Numbered from the stretch's first letter, positions 34,741 to 46,063 are shown. The stretch: 64,000 nucleotides of DNA from Lamellibrachia satsuma (GCA_033239005.1 BSQZ01000080.1:2292501-2356500), one strand, 5' to 3'. Made by a program: numbers and translations. Notes: generated from the sequence alone by a model not told the origin.

Positions 34741-35316
34741 ACCTAAGATGCAATGTCTTCGACAGGAAGGAGGTGGAGGAACGTATTGTTAATTAAATCT
34801 GCAGCCCGGCTGTTTGCCTTTTCCTACCTGGAACGTTACTACAGTATGATGCTTAAAATTGCCGCAATTCTAAAGACAAACATGCTAGATCAGCACGTCT
34901 TATTTACAACTATAATATGGAATACATGGTCGCACATCATCTTCCATCTTATTGTGAAAGGTTTGACGACGACGCTTTTTTACGCGTCGTTTACTCTGCT
35001 TGCTCGTGCTTCCCCAGTAAAACATCTTTAGAGCCGATTTACCTGAAAAGAGGTCTCCTCTAATTGAATAAGTTTGTAACGAGGAAACCACATAGCAGTT
35101 ATAATAGCCAAACCCATCTTTAAAATAAAATGTTTCATTATATGAATCAGTAGAATAAACACTTTCGCAGTGAAATAAAAAAAAAAAAAATTGAATAACA
35201 CAGAAAACATATGAGCATTATTAATACGTAGGTAGATACTTGATGTCTCCATCACTGGGTAACGGGAGTCGCGGTCTCATTTTCTACATCATTCCTTAAC
35301 TGATTTGCAACCACCC

Positions 35317-36621
35317 GTCAGTGATTTGTAAATTATTAGAAAGGTTAATTAAAGACCATATGGTGGACTTCCTCGTTAAGCAGAAATTATTAAATTCATC
35401 TCAACATGGATTCCTTAAAGCGAGGTCATGCTTAACAAATATGTTACGTTTTTTGGAAGAAATCACTAAGTGGATAGACGTGGGATCGCCAGTAGATATT
35501 ATCTACTTAGATTTTCAGAAAGCTTTTGACAAAGTGCCACATCAAAGATTGCTACTTAAATTAAAAGCCCATGGTATCGGGGATAGCATAACTGACTGGA
35601 TAGAACAATGGCTGACTGACAGAAGACAACGAGTTGTAGTAGATGGGGAAGTTTCAACTTGGAAATCGGTTTTGAGTGGGGTACCTCAAGGATCAGTATT
35701 AGGACCTATATTATTCTTAATTTATATCAATGACTTGGACGACAGTATAACAAGTAACGTACTGAAATTTGCGGACGACACAAAACTGTTTAGAAAAGTT
35801 AATACTGATGGTGATAAACAACATTTACAAAACGATCTAGACAGTTTAGTGAAATGGTCTGAGAAATGGCAGATGTTGTTCAATTTTGGGAAATGTAAAT
35901 GCCTACATACAGGACATGGGAACTTGAATGTAAACTATAAAATGGGAGATACTGTTCTGGGTACTACTGTAAAAGAAAAGGACTTAGGAGTTACAATAAG
36001 CGCTGATATGAAAGTTTCAGAGCAGTGTGGTATTGCAGCTTCAAAGGGTAATCAAATTCTTGGATTGATTAGAAGAAACATAACATACAAGGGAAAAAAG
36101 TTAATTATACCTCTTTATAAAGCAATAGTTCGACCTCATTTAGAATACTGTATACAAGCATGGAGACCATATCGTAAGAAGGATATAGATACGCTTGAAC
36201 GCCTGAAAGAATGTGGTTTAACAACTCTAGAGACAAGGAGGTTAAGAGGAGATCAGATTGAAGTTTTTAAGATATTGAATGGGTATGAAAATATTGATAG
36301 AAATATGTTTTTCTCACTCAAGAAGGATAGCAGAACTAGAGGACATGAGGTAAAATTAGTAAAGGATCAATGTAGATTGGACATCAGGAAGCACTCGTTC
36401 TCACAGAGGACAATAAATGAATGGAACAAATTGTCTACAGATTGTGTAACTGCTAGCAGCGTGAATATGTTTAAAAACAAGGTAGACACATATCTCAGGA
36501 GGGTGGGTTATAAGTAGATGAGCATTGTTGGACTCTCGATAAGCCAATGGCTTCCTTGTCCACTTGCCATCTGGGCCTTTGGCTTGGATGGCAACTCTTG
36601 TTAAATCTTGTTAAATCTTGT
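35317..36621 (+). mobile_element. CR1 LINE, 5'-truncated, nearly open
   Basis: The frame is open from 35,321 to 36,517 (398 codons): [50 protein letters not shown] and the CR1 C-terminal RTINEWNKLS. Endonuclease and the N-terminal part of the reverse transcriptase are absent through 5' truncation. It is flanked by caccc (35,312-35,316 and 36,622-36,626). The 3' end has the 'ttaaatcttg' repeat. Compared with the 19.7-kb copy, 60 bp (20 codons) are missing between two gaacgc hexamers near 36,199, an in-frame deletion. Copy 1 of the host duplication lacks this insertion. Confidence 0.95.
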
Positions 36622-36708
36622 CACCCAGTTGAGATTTGTGTGCAAACTTTCTGACATCATCATTCTGTAGTTGTAAATGATTCGCTCAGTCGGCCGTAAG
36701 TCCCGCAA

Positions 36709-36858
36709 TTACTGTCCTCGAGCCACCCCTGTATCAAATAACTGTCCTCGAGCCACCCCCGTATCAAATAACTGTCCTCGAGCCACCCCCGTATCAAATA
36801 ACTGTCCTCGAGCCACCCCCGTATCAATAACTGTCCTCGAGCCACCCCCGTATCAAAT
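36709..36858. repeat. Minisatellite, 30-bp unit, 5 copies
   Basis: The unit is 'actgtcctcgagccaccccc' plus 'gtatcaaata'. One unit-equivalent is present in copy 1 at about 18,072-18,105. Confidence 0.93.
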
Positions 36859-37162
36859 TGAGACAACACAGCACCCAGACCGCTATGGCTGGCGTCTGTA
36901 TAATACTTGACAAGATGAGAGTTTAGTATTCAGCTACTAAATTGTTTTCTCTGTGAGATTGTATGACTTCTTCGTATAGTTTGGTTGGACTACTTCAAAC
37001 GATTAATTTGATAACCACGGCTACAACTATTGATTTGTGTGCAAACTGCACGATATAATCTTATAATAGACAGATTACACAATTAGATGGTCACGTGAGG
37101 AAGTTGTTTGGAATGTATGATATAGGAGATGACGTAGCCGATATCGATTTATTCGCCGTCGG

Positions 37163-37172
37163 CATATATACA
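37163..37172 (+). promoter_or_regulatory. TATA box of deaminase copy 2
   Basis: 'gcatatatac' lies in the same context as at 20,471, about 90 bp before the ATG. Confidence 0.5.
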
Positions 37173-37257
37173 TGAGTTGATCAAAGTTGCTGTGCTCAAT
37201 CGTTTTGCAGCACCAGAACCAGTCTGAAAGGAGACATATAATGTTTGTTACCTGAAC

Positions 37258-37826
37258 ATGGATAACCGTGAAGCCTTCAGAAGATTGATTGAGACGGCTA
37301 CCAACCGACAACAAACAGTACTGTTGTGTGTTGCACCAGTAGATGGAGGAAAAGATATAATCAGACACTTCGAGAATACGCCTAATGTTAAACATGCGGA
37401 GGAACATTTTTGTGACGATATTGAATTCAAAGAACAGCTGAAGGCAGCCCCGAGTATTCAGCTGTACATAACCAATACTCCATGCTCGCTATGTGCTAAG
37501 AAGCTGCGTGTTTTTGCGAGTGAGGTGTATCCTGTTTAAGTCATTATTAAATGTGTGCGTCAATACAACCTTCACGTTCAGACGAATATAGACGGACTTG
37601 TTCGTCTGGACGGTGAAGTAACGTAACACTGGGTGTGATACTGGAGGTTGACTGGCGGTATTTGCGCGATCACTTTAAGGTCGAAAATGTCGATTTTGTT
37701 AAAATGATGACCAAAGCCACACATGAGAAAACGAGAGAAGAAGTGTTTGGACGTCTTAGTGGTGTTGATACTAATAGAAGGGAATATCGTCAGAATCAAC
37801 TGAGGAGCGTTATCAACAAAAAGTAG
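37258..37826 (+). pseudogene. AID/APOBEC-like deaminase, copy 2, broken
   Basis: The start and first 93 codons align with the intact copy at 20,574: H46-A47-E48 and a standard P75-C76-x2-C79 zinc site. Right after YPV the codon that is AAA in copy 1 is TAA (37,537-37,539). A further 1-bp deletion follows near 37,620 (gaagtaac against gaacgtaac). The rest of the coding region is recognisable to the stop at 37,826. Promoter block and 3' flank are retained. As it stands only the N-terminal part with the catalytic core could be made. This copy keeps the canonical zinc spacing that the intact copy has lost. Confidence 0.85.
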
Positions 37827-38694
37827 GTAGACCCCCAACGTTAACTGTGTGTGCCGGCCAACGAGTTAGACGGGAGCGAAGACAACGACAGATCAATTAC
37901 ATTCAGATATTTACTTTCAAGTCTTATTTCGACCAAATAATAATTGCACGTTGCCTGCAAAAACTTGTAAATCTAAAATGAGGGAGACTCCCGTTAAGAC
38001 TTTGCATATGTGGGAGTCATTCTAATTAAAACAGTCAAATGCACTAATATTATCAAATATGAGAAGAAAGTACCAAAATAGGCAATAATTTTACCAGCGT
38101 TCTTGGAACAAGCATGTGTACAAAACGCATATATAACACATTTGAAAGCATGTATTGTTTCATCTCAATTGTTTACAAAGACGTTTGATTATGTATTAAT
38201 GATTGATATGTGGTTATTATATATATTTTTAAGCCGTCCGCAATAAAACCACGCTTCCGTTTCAAAGAAACAAAGAGGACGAGACAGAGAAACATAAGAG
38301 ACATGTTCGTGCTCGTTCGACCTCCGCCGATACGAAGAAATCGAGCACGAGCAAACGGCAAAGGAACGGGGAAATACACGTGGACAGCAACGAAAACGGA
38401 CGTTTCTGGTTAGCCCTACAGGATTGTGATGTGACGTTGTACCAACATATCTTTGTTAAATGTGTACGATGGACTAACAGCATATGTATTATATTGAAAT
38501 CATGTAATGCGATTAATACAAATATGTGTTATAATTAGGTTTATGATTATGACTATGGTTACGGTTAGAATTATTTGTCACCTTAGTTATATGCACCAAC
38601 TAATGCATTAATAGGCACGCTAAATAAGGGGCGGGTATTAATGCAATCACGTATTTACTGCACAGGGATATCAATATATTCAATAATTAAACTT

Positions 38695-39345
38695 GTTTGC
38701 TTGCTTACTTACTTACTAACTTACTTACTTACTTACTTACTTACTAACTAACTAACTTACTTACTTACTTACTTACTAACTTACTAACTAACTTACTTAC
38801 TGACTTACTTACTGACTTACTTACTAACTTACTTACTTGCTTACTTACTAACTTACTTACTTACTTACTAACTTACTTACTTACTTACTAACTTACTTAC
38901 TTACTTACTTACTTATTACATGCTTACTTACTTACTTGCTTACTTGCTTACTTGCTTAATTGCTTATTGCTTGCTTACTTACTTGCTTACTTATTTACTT
39001 ACTTACTTACGTACTTACTTGCTTGCTTGCTTGCTTACTTACTTACTTACTTGCTTACTTGCTTACTTACTTGCTTACTTATTTACTTGCTTGCTTGCTT
39101 GCTTACTTTCTTACTTGCTTACTTGCTTACTTGCTTAATTGCTTACTTGCTTATTTACTTAGTTGCTTACTTATTTACTTACTTACTTGCTTGCTTGCTT
39201 GCTTGCTTACATACTTACCTACTTACTTGCTTACTTGCTTGCTTACTTACTTACTTGCTTACTTACTTACGTACTTGCTTGCTTGCTTGCTTACTTACTT
39301 ACTTACTTACTTGCTTGCTTGCTTGCTTACTTACTTACTTACTTA

Positions 39346-39432
<87 letters not shown>

Positions 39433-39661
39433 GCTTGCTTACTTGCTTGCTTACTTACTTGCTTGCTTGCTTACTTACATACTTACTTACTTGCTTGCTT
39501 GCTTGCTTGCTTATTTACTTACTTTCTTGCTTACTTGCTTGCTTACTTACTTACTTGCTTACTTACTTGCTTGCTTACTTGCTTGCTTGCTTACTCACTT
39601 ACTTACTAACTTACTTGCTTGCTTGCTTACTTACTTACTTACTTACTTGCTTACTTGCTTA

Positions 39662-39695
<34 letters not shown>

Positions 39696-39805
39696 TGCTT
39701 GCTTGCTTGCTTACTTACTTACTTACTTACTTACTTGCTTACTTACTTACTTACTTTCTTACTTACTTACTTATTTACTTATTTACTTACTTGGTTGCTT
39801 GCTTG

Positions 39806-39848
<43 letters not shown>

Positions 39849-39929
39849 GCTTACTTACTTACTTACTTACTTACTTACTAACTTACTTGATTACTTACTT
39901 ACTTACTTACTTACTTGCTTGCTTGCTTG

Positions 39930-39971
<42 letters not shown>

Positions 39972-39990
39972 ACTTACTTACTTACTTAAT
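38695..39990. repeat. (CTTA)n/(CTTG)n tetranucleotide array, 1.3 kb
   Basis: CTTA repeats with frequent CTTG and rarer CTAA variants. All Leu/Tyr/Thr/Cys-rich frames on the plus strand, up to 344 codons, are artefacts. The paralogous point in copy 1 (about 22,015) has only 'cttgcttacttacctac'. Confidence 0.99.
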
Positions 39991-40495
39991 GTGATCGCGC
40001 CAGAACACATTGCGGATTTTGCGCAGTATTCTTGTATAGGTGTTGTCAAGTGATTTCTCCAGGGTACCTGTCAGGGTCCATTCACAATCGTGTGTGAGGA
40101 TCGGTTCAACAACAGTTCTGGAGATATTAAGCTCGGTGTGTTTGCGTACGGAAGCTCACCAAACTTTGTCAAACCCGTGAACTACCGTCATGTCTGGGCT
40201 TGTCTGCACTGAATGTCATGTTGTGAGTTTAACTGCATACAAGACATGTTGTTTGTTTGTGTGTTAGATCTATGTGTGACCGATAATGGCCGCTTCCCGT
40301 GGTGAAATGTGAAACGCTTTGAGCGGTCCTTCGGCCTGGATACCAAGTTATATAAGTTTGTTTTACCTTTATCCGCTGAGCGGAATAGTCGAGGCACACC
40401 GCGGGCCCAATGCCAACAACCTAAGTTTAATGTCAGATCGATATGTTGTCGATTCCGGATTTGAACTTATCTTCACCTGACTTAGTCTCAAATGC
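39991..40495. other. No gene seen
   Basis: Unique-looking sequence between two simple repeats. No recognised exon. Confidence 0.5.
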
Positions 40496-40682
<187 letters not shown>

Positions 40683-40989
40683 ATTATAATTTGTTTGCAA
40701 ATATTTAATGCAAATGCATTTTCTTATGCATTTAAAATGCATTTCCATACTTGTTAATATTTTGTGTGTCACAAAGTTAGCCAAACATGAACTGTTGACT
40801 GTAAGTTTTCAACTGACAGACTCAACAAAGGGTTTGTGGACCACTTAAACCACGCACTGCATAGACAGGGTGTGACTATGGTATAAGTCGCGCAACAATG
40901 TCTACCATGTCTACAATATCTACATCAAATAATTGAGACTGTCAACATTTGGCCTAGCACATAGGGCTTATATTCTAGTTCAAACTGTG
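40683..40989. other. Left flank of the Polinton; no gene seen
   Basis: AT-rich host DNA ending in the target site. Confidence 0.6.
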
Positions 40990-40995
40990 AATACG
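40990..40995. other. Target-site duplication, left (aatacg)
   Basis: Identical to 56,762-56,767. Six-bp duplications are the known insertion mark of Maverick/Polinton integrases. Confidence 0.95.
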
Positions 40996-41331
40996 AGTAG
41001 TTAGTGGAAGTTTTTGGGACCTCAAATTAAGAGCCAAATCACTGGACCATACATCAAAGGAACATCAAAGGCAAAACACCCTAATATCGCCCACCGCTAA
41101 TGAGTGCGCGCAGCCAATCAGAGCGCCTCAGAGCGCCCCTGGCGGTCGTAGCCGAGCGCAGTGAAGTCATGCGTAACCTAAGCGCCCCTAGGTACTGGAG
41201 GAGGAACGAACATTGACCTAGTTACGTTTACCGAAGGGTCGTTAACCTAGTAAGGAGACGAACACAATCGTACGGTGCACACGTATTTTATTGAATACAA
41301 CAAAGCGGCAGCAGTACAAACGAGGCGATCG
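40996..41331 (+). repeat. Left terminal inverted repeat, 336 bp
   Basis: Pairs with 56,428-56,761. By eye they differ by one substitution (gtgaagtc against gtgcagtc), two 1-bp C-run differences and a 4-bp indel (gaac). On the minus strand it carries AATAAA (around 41,286-41,291), so it can supply the poly(A) signal for leftward transcripts. Confidence 0.97.
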
Positions 41332-41405
41332 TTGCGATGATGTAATATGTATTAATTAGCCGACATGCATGGCTATAATATAACCGCTGGACTATGAATA
41401 TCTGA

Positions 41406-41770
<365 letters not shown>

Positions 41771-41853
41771 CACGAAAAAGAAGCACAAGTACAATGAAAT
41801 AGAAATTAAAACAGTATAAAATAAAAAGAAGGTAAACATTAAAATGTGCATTG

Positions 41854-42057
41854 TTAGACGTATTCACACGAGCGATTGAACGCCGTTAACAAGGAACGAC
41901 GAACGCAACGGGCTGCTATTTTGCGAGCCAAGGCGATTCGTAGCGGAACCGATTTGCGGCGACGGCGCAGTGCCGCGCGATCGATGGGACCTCTGTGAAG
42001 GTGGACGAAAGTGTGTGGTAGGGGCGATGGTACATGCAACAGCAACAACTGTTGCAT
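41854..42057 (-). CDS. Small basic ORF, unknown
   Basis: A 67-codon minus-strand frame starting 10 bp after the stop of the spliced gene at 42,068. The second half is Arg-rich (ALRRRRK, ARCVRR). It has no recognised family. It could be a second cistron or just 3' UTR. GC content is like the neighbouring Polinton genes. Confidence 0.3.
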   Translation of the reverse strand: MQQLLLLHVPSPLPHTFVHLHRGPIDRAALRRRRKSVPLRIALARKIAARCVRRSLLTAFNRSCEYV

Positions 42058-42067
42058 GACACTCCCC

Positions 42068-42853
<786 letters not shown>

Positions 42854-43093
42854 AATGTAGTAAACGACTACGACGACGAAGGCAATGGCGGTTGTGATGA
42901 CGACACGACGATCGCAGCAGCTATATATACCATGCTAGAAATAAACCAGACAGCTGGCGTAACCCGAGGAACAATACCACACTAATCAGAAAACAGATAA
43001 GCGGCCGGCAACTGTCAGCGTACCGACACCGGGCATCCATCACGCAAGAAAAAAGTGGGGGTTACGAGTACTCGAGAGCGCTAGAACGGCGTG

Positions 43094-43100
43094 TATTTAA
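43094..43100 (+). promoter_or_regulatory. TATA-like box of NADAR gene
   Basis: 'tatttaa' 37 bp before the ATG at 43,137. Confidence 0.4.
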
Positions 43101-43136
43101 GACAGTAACTGTACATTTTAACGTTATAAAGTCACC

Positions 43137-43670
43137 ATGAACCGTGCTATACGCTTCAGAGGCGGCAAACAATTTCTGTCCAATTTCTACGTGTGCAGGA
43201 TACATGTGTGGAACAGAGAATTTACCAGTGTTGAAAGCGCTTACCAATGGCGGAAATGCATGCATCATGGTGACATGCAAACCGCAGAAAAAATGCTGTC
43301 CACGCGCACGGGTCTACAGGCGAAACACCTCAGCAAGAGCATACGAGAAAAAGAACAGTTACGAGCAGCATGGGACAAACAACGATATTCACTAATGTAT
43401 GCGTTAGTTGCTGTTAAATATCGCGATCCAACCCTACGTAAACGACTGGTAGACACTGGGTATTCCCAGTTGAAGGAATGGGTCAAGAGTCGGGAAGGAT
43501 ACTGGGGTGCACTGACATACAGTGGTCAAGCCGGTCAGAACATGCTAGGACATATACTCACGCGAGTACGCGAGTTCATTCGATTGCATCAGACTCCCCC
43601 CACAGCGACACGATGGCCAGACGTAACGCGAGACGATCACAAGACCGGTGAACAGAGTACAGCGAGATAG
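43137..43670 (+). CDS. NADAR/YbiA-like (DUF1768) protein carried by the Polinton
   Basis: 177 aa. The conserved order of the NADAR superfamily is visible: FLSNFY (13-18), SVESAYQWRK (31-40), helix with W79-D-K and LMYALVAVKY, LVDTGYSQL (104-112), Y122-W-G (122-124) and G133-Q-N-M-L-G-H-I-L-T-R-V-R (133-145). Family members act on NAD/ADP-ribose-related or riboflavin-intermediate N-glycosidic compounds, and some reverse ADP-ribosylation of nucleic acids. Which applies here is unknown. Length agrees with a single-domain member (about 150-180 aa). The last residues are a low-complexity tail, and a 31-bp tandem duplication (43,639-43,706) spans the stop codon. A role in countering host or rival defence is inference. 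It has its own TATA-like element. Confidence 0.85.
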   Translation: MNRAIRFRGGKQFLSNFYVCRIHVWNREFTSVESAYQWRKCMHHGDMQTAEKMLSTRTGLQAKHLSKSIREKEQLRAAWDKQRYSLMYALVAVKYRDPTLRKRLVDTGYSQLKEWVKSREGYWGALTYSGQAGQNMLGHILTRVREFIRLHQTPPTATRWPDVTRDDHKTGEQSTAR

Positions 43671-43792
43671 CATGACAAGACCGGTGAACAGAGTACAACG
43701 AGATACCAGACATCCAGCAGCGTACAATAGCAACATCACGCGCGCGACCAAGGGTCGGTGATAAGAAAGCGCGCCATAGGCAGTGGGAGGTG

Positions 43793-43800
43793 TATATAAA
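43793..43800 (+). promoter_or_regulatory. TATA box of the RPA-like/acidic locus
   Basis: TATATAAA lies 86-93 bp before the ATG at 43,886. An upstream ATG at 43,790 overlaps the TATA box and is therefore excluded as start. Confidence 0.7.
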
Positions 43801-43885
43801 CCCAACGCAGAGTGAACGAGGCACACAACCGCACTCCGATCCACAGCACACGTCGAGACTACTACAAGCATCAGCAGAGAAAGAA

Positions 43886-44356
43886 ATGGCCGCCCAAGAA
43901 GCCGATATGATGATGTCAGTCAGCCAACTCGAGAAGGAAGTAAGTAACGGGACTTATATATTTAGACGGCCGTTAACCATAGTACAATGTGCTGTACAAG
44001 AGAAATATATCGTATATCCATCATGTCAGCAGTGTAACAAACGTGTGAGTCCTGAAAACAATGGGTTTGTGTGTCCGATCCATCGATGGCAGCGTGGTGT
44101 AGTGTATCAGTTCGCTATGCGTATCCTCCTACAAGACGCCATCGGTTGTGAAGTGTGGGCAACGTTATTTAATGCCAAGGCTGTCCAGGTGTTGGGATTC
44201 ACGGCTAACGATTACATGAACATGAAGTCAGACGCCGAGCGGTATGCAGCACTGGATATGTTGCGGGGGGCCCAAGTCATGGTGACCATTAGGAAACGCG
44301 AGGCGGGACAGTATGTAAATTACACGGTGTCAGACTTGGAAGTAGTCACAGTGTGA
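43886..44356 (+). CDS. RPA70 C-domain-like ssDNA-binding protein
   Basis: 156 aa from the ATG at 43,886 (agaaATGG context, downstream of the TATA box). It holds a Zn-ribbon of the RPA large-subunit type: C47-x2-C50, then C63-x2-H66 (YPSCQQCNKRV, GFVCPIHRW). OB-fold strands follow: YQFAMRILLQDAIG, VWATLFNAKAVQVLG and AQVMVTIRKREAGQYVNYTV. This is the layout of RPA70 DBD-C, which binds single-stranded DNA. In the element it could protect displaced strands during protein-primed replication (inference). Codon 18 is followed by a strong donor, GAA|GTAAGT at 43,939/43,940, in phase 0. The first 18 codons may thus be a shared leader exon for the acidic locus downstream, the RPA-like part being the unspliced form. 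Confidence 0.75.
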   Translation: MAAQEADMMMSVSQLEKEVSNGTYIFRRPLTIVQCAVQEKYIVYPSCQQCNKRVSPENNGFVCPIHRWQRGVVYQFAMRILLQDAIGCEVWATLFNAKAVQVLGFTANDYMNMKSDAERYAALDMLRGAQVMVTIRKREAGQYVNYTVSDLEVVTV

Positions 44357-44372
44357 ATCAATCTGTTGACAG

Positions 44373-44999
44373 GCTACCGCTACCGTCGCTGCTGCAGCTA
44401 CTGCAGTTGCTACCGGAAGCAGTGACGTCATCGACGTTGAGGGACGCTCTAAGGTAATGGAATGGTTACATGCTAATAGTTCGGAGATACTATTCTCCTC
44501 CTCGGTGGACAGCTGTTCACCGCCATCATTAATTATAATATCAGATGACGAGGGGGAGGATAGTGCGTCACAGAGTAGCAGTAGCGATGATATGGAGGCT
44601 ACGGTGAGTGGTTTAGATAGGATACGGGATCGATCCGAAGCCATGACGAATGAAAATAATTTCTATAAGGCGCTAGAGGTCGCCAGCGTGCGATATGCCA
44701 GTGACGAGGTGGAACGCATAATGAATTTAAATGATGATAAGGATCGTTACGTACCATCGTCCAGCATGGTCATGCACGTCTTGCGGTGGTTATCGATAGA
44801 TGTCATCGCAACGTGTGGGAATATGAAATGGCGTAACCAAGTGACAGAATTGGTTAGAAAGAGTATGTACGAAAGATACAACGATATACAGGGCTACGCG
44901 GATGAAAATATGCCGAATGTAACTGGTTCTTTCTGTTCAATAGACGGGTCTGACGCAACTGCAGAGAGCCTACAAACGTCAGTTGGCGGACCTGTATGA
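44373..44999 (+). CDS. Acidic splice-array module 2 (exon plus retained tail)
   Basis: An open frame starts directly after an acceptor-like ...ttgacag (44,371-44,372), in phase 0. It is Ala/Thr-rich, then EWLHANSSEILFSSS, then acidic Ser-rich (SDDEGEDSASQ). Two donor-like sites, both phase 0, lie at 44,453/44,454 (AAG|GTAATG) and 44,603/44,604 (ACG|GTGAGT). If not spliced, the frame continues through a helical tail (SDEVERIMNLNDDKDRYVPS, MVMHVLRWLSIDVIA) to the stop at 44,999. An ATG at 44,457 could also start it independently. The family is unknown. It resembles accessory acidic regulators of small DNA viruses in composition only. Confidence 0.55.
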   Translation, partial: ATATVAAAATAVATGSSDVIDVEGRSKVMEWLHANSSEILFSSSVDSCSPPSLIIISDDEGEDSASQSSSSDDMEATVSGLDRIRDRSEAMTNENNFYKALEVASVRYASDEVERIMNLNDDKDRYVPSSSMVMHVLRWLSIDVIATCGNMKWRNQVTELVRKSMYERYNDIQGYADENMPNVTGSFCSIDGSDATAESLQTSVGGPV

Positions 45000-45222
45000 T
45001 GCCGATGACGAGGATGAGGTGACGCCATCGTGGAAACGACAAAAAACAGCCCCAGCAGATGGCGACACCAGAGTGGTGGTGGAGTACCGCTGCGACTCGC
45101 CACCAGCAAACCAGGAGGCGGCGGATCTACCGTGGGGACCACTATATCAATCCTCGTCGGAGTCGGAGTCGGAGTCTGTCGACGATGCTTTCATCATCAA
45201 CACCCCCCCCTCATTACTATGA
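44944..45222 (+). CDS. Acidic splice-array module 3
   Basis: Opens directly after a good acceptor (ttctttctgttcaatag, ending 44,943) in phase 0: TGLTQLQRAYKRQLADLYDA, then DDEDE. A phase-0 donor-like GAG|GTGACG lies at 45,018/45,019. Unspliced it continues through KRQKTAPADG and an SSSESESES run to the stop at 45,222, just after a C8 homopolymer (45,203-45,210). A one-base change in that run would put it in frame with module 4, so a frameshift or sequencing error is an alternative to splicing. Confidence 0.5.
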   Translation, partial: TGLTQLQRAYKRQLADLYDADDEDEVTPSWKRQKTAPADGDTRVVVEYRCDSPPANQEAADLPWGPLYQSSSESESESVDDAFIINTPPSLL

Positions 45223-45226
45223 TGAG

Positions 45227-45757
45227 GTGGATGAAGAAGCCATCGCCTCATCCCCCGCTCACGAGAATGAGGACGATGACAATTTCACATTCAGTCCCGC
45301 GTCGCCACCACCACTGACACAAAGCACGCAAGAAGATATGGCATCAATACCGAGACTTTATGTATTCCCGGACGAAACCGTCGTTGTGACAGCAGACGGC
45401 GAACACATCCGCATACCAGATCAACACACCATCACGCACCCGAAACCGTCGGCGTCGTCCTCGATTATCACTCACCCAAAGCCTTCGACGTCGACCATCA
45501 CTCACCCGAAGCCGTCGACGTCGACCATCGAGGACGACGCCACTGATGCTGAGGAAGATCCGAGAAAGGTGTGTTATTTAAAAATGCAAAACAACATTGC
45601 CGGTTTAATAGCGGAGGAGTGGAGGGCATCCGCCCCATCCACGGTAGAAGAAGTAACTGTGGATGTGTGCCGATCATTGGCAGTCACTATACTGTCGGCA
45701 CCGTACCAGGAAATCATCATGAAATATGTGCGTTGCGCTATACGTCGACAGCCGTGA
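45227..45757 (+). CDS. Acidic splice-array module 4
   Basis: Opens after a C-rich tract ending gatgag (45,226): VDEEAIASSPAHENEDDDNF, then PSxSTITHPKP repeats (three times, about 45,430-45,520) and DDATDAEEDPRK. A donor AAG|GTGTGT at 45,568/45,569 is phase 0. The retained tail has EEWRASAPSTVEEVTVDVC and helix LAVTILSAPYQEIIMKYVRC to the stop at 45,757. The open frame itself extends upstream to 45,059, but that part overlaps module 3 in another frame. Confidence 0.5.
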   Translation: MDEEAIASSPAHENEDDDNFTFSPASPPPLTQSTQEDMASIPRLYVFPDETVVVTADGEHIRIPDQHTITHPKPSASSSIITHPKPSTSTITHPKPSTSTIEDDATDAEEDPRKVCYLKMQNNIAGLIAEEWRASAPSTVEEVTVDVCRSLAVTILSAPYQEIIMKYVRCAIRRQP

Positions 45758-45868
45758 ACATTAGTATGTGATGAACAGTAGTCGGTAGTATGCAGTAGGC
45801 AGTATGTATGCACTTATAACCACGGTATATGAACATTAGTAGTAGTAGTATTTTTTGCTGTTATGTAG

Positions 45869-45973
45869 ATGGAAGTATACGACGAGGCACCCGTACTCCC
45901 AGCCAGCATTCAGAAGCGATCTGGAGTATTGAACGCCACGTATATGACGTCGTCAACAGAATATTATTATTAG
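45869..45973 (+). CDS. Alternative terminal exon a (probably damaged)
   Basis: Follows an acceptor with pyrimidine tract (ttttttgctgttatgtag). In phase 0 it reads MEVYDEAPVLPASI and stops at 45,973. A helix like those of exons b and c (SIERHVYDVVNRILLLV) is found in another frame of the same DNA, so a small indel has probably shifted the frame. Confidence 0.4.
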   Translation: MEVYDEAPVLPASIQKRSGVLNATYMTSSTEYYY

Positions 45974-46063
45974 TAAACATAACCGAGTTAGGAGGTAGTA
46001 GTAGTTGTTGTTGTATTACGTAATATGGAGTGGAATATTAGTATCTTTTAATTTGTTCTGTAG

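Larger units (their letters stand above)
33730..38700 (+). repeat. Segmental duplication, copy 2
   Basis: Direct-orientation paralog of 17,060-21,990. Its left end extends to match 58,370-58,500 in copy 3 ('aaacaaaacataatttatcga', 'aactcttgcaggtaacgttg'). Relative to copy 1 it has an independent CR1 (35,317-36,621), a 41-bp array, a 30-bp array, a broken deaminase and a tetranucleotide array at its right edge. Confidence 0.85.

Noticed and set aside
38920..40053. Long Leu/Thr/Tyr-rich open frames, up to 344 codons, looking like membrane proteins
   Set aside because: They are translations of a CTTA/CTTG tetranucleotide array open in several frames at once.
43790..43885. Upstream ATG at 43,790 as the start of the RPA-like gene
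   Set aside because: It overlaps the TATA box at 43,793-43,800, so it would lie upstream of transcription start.
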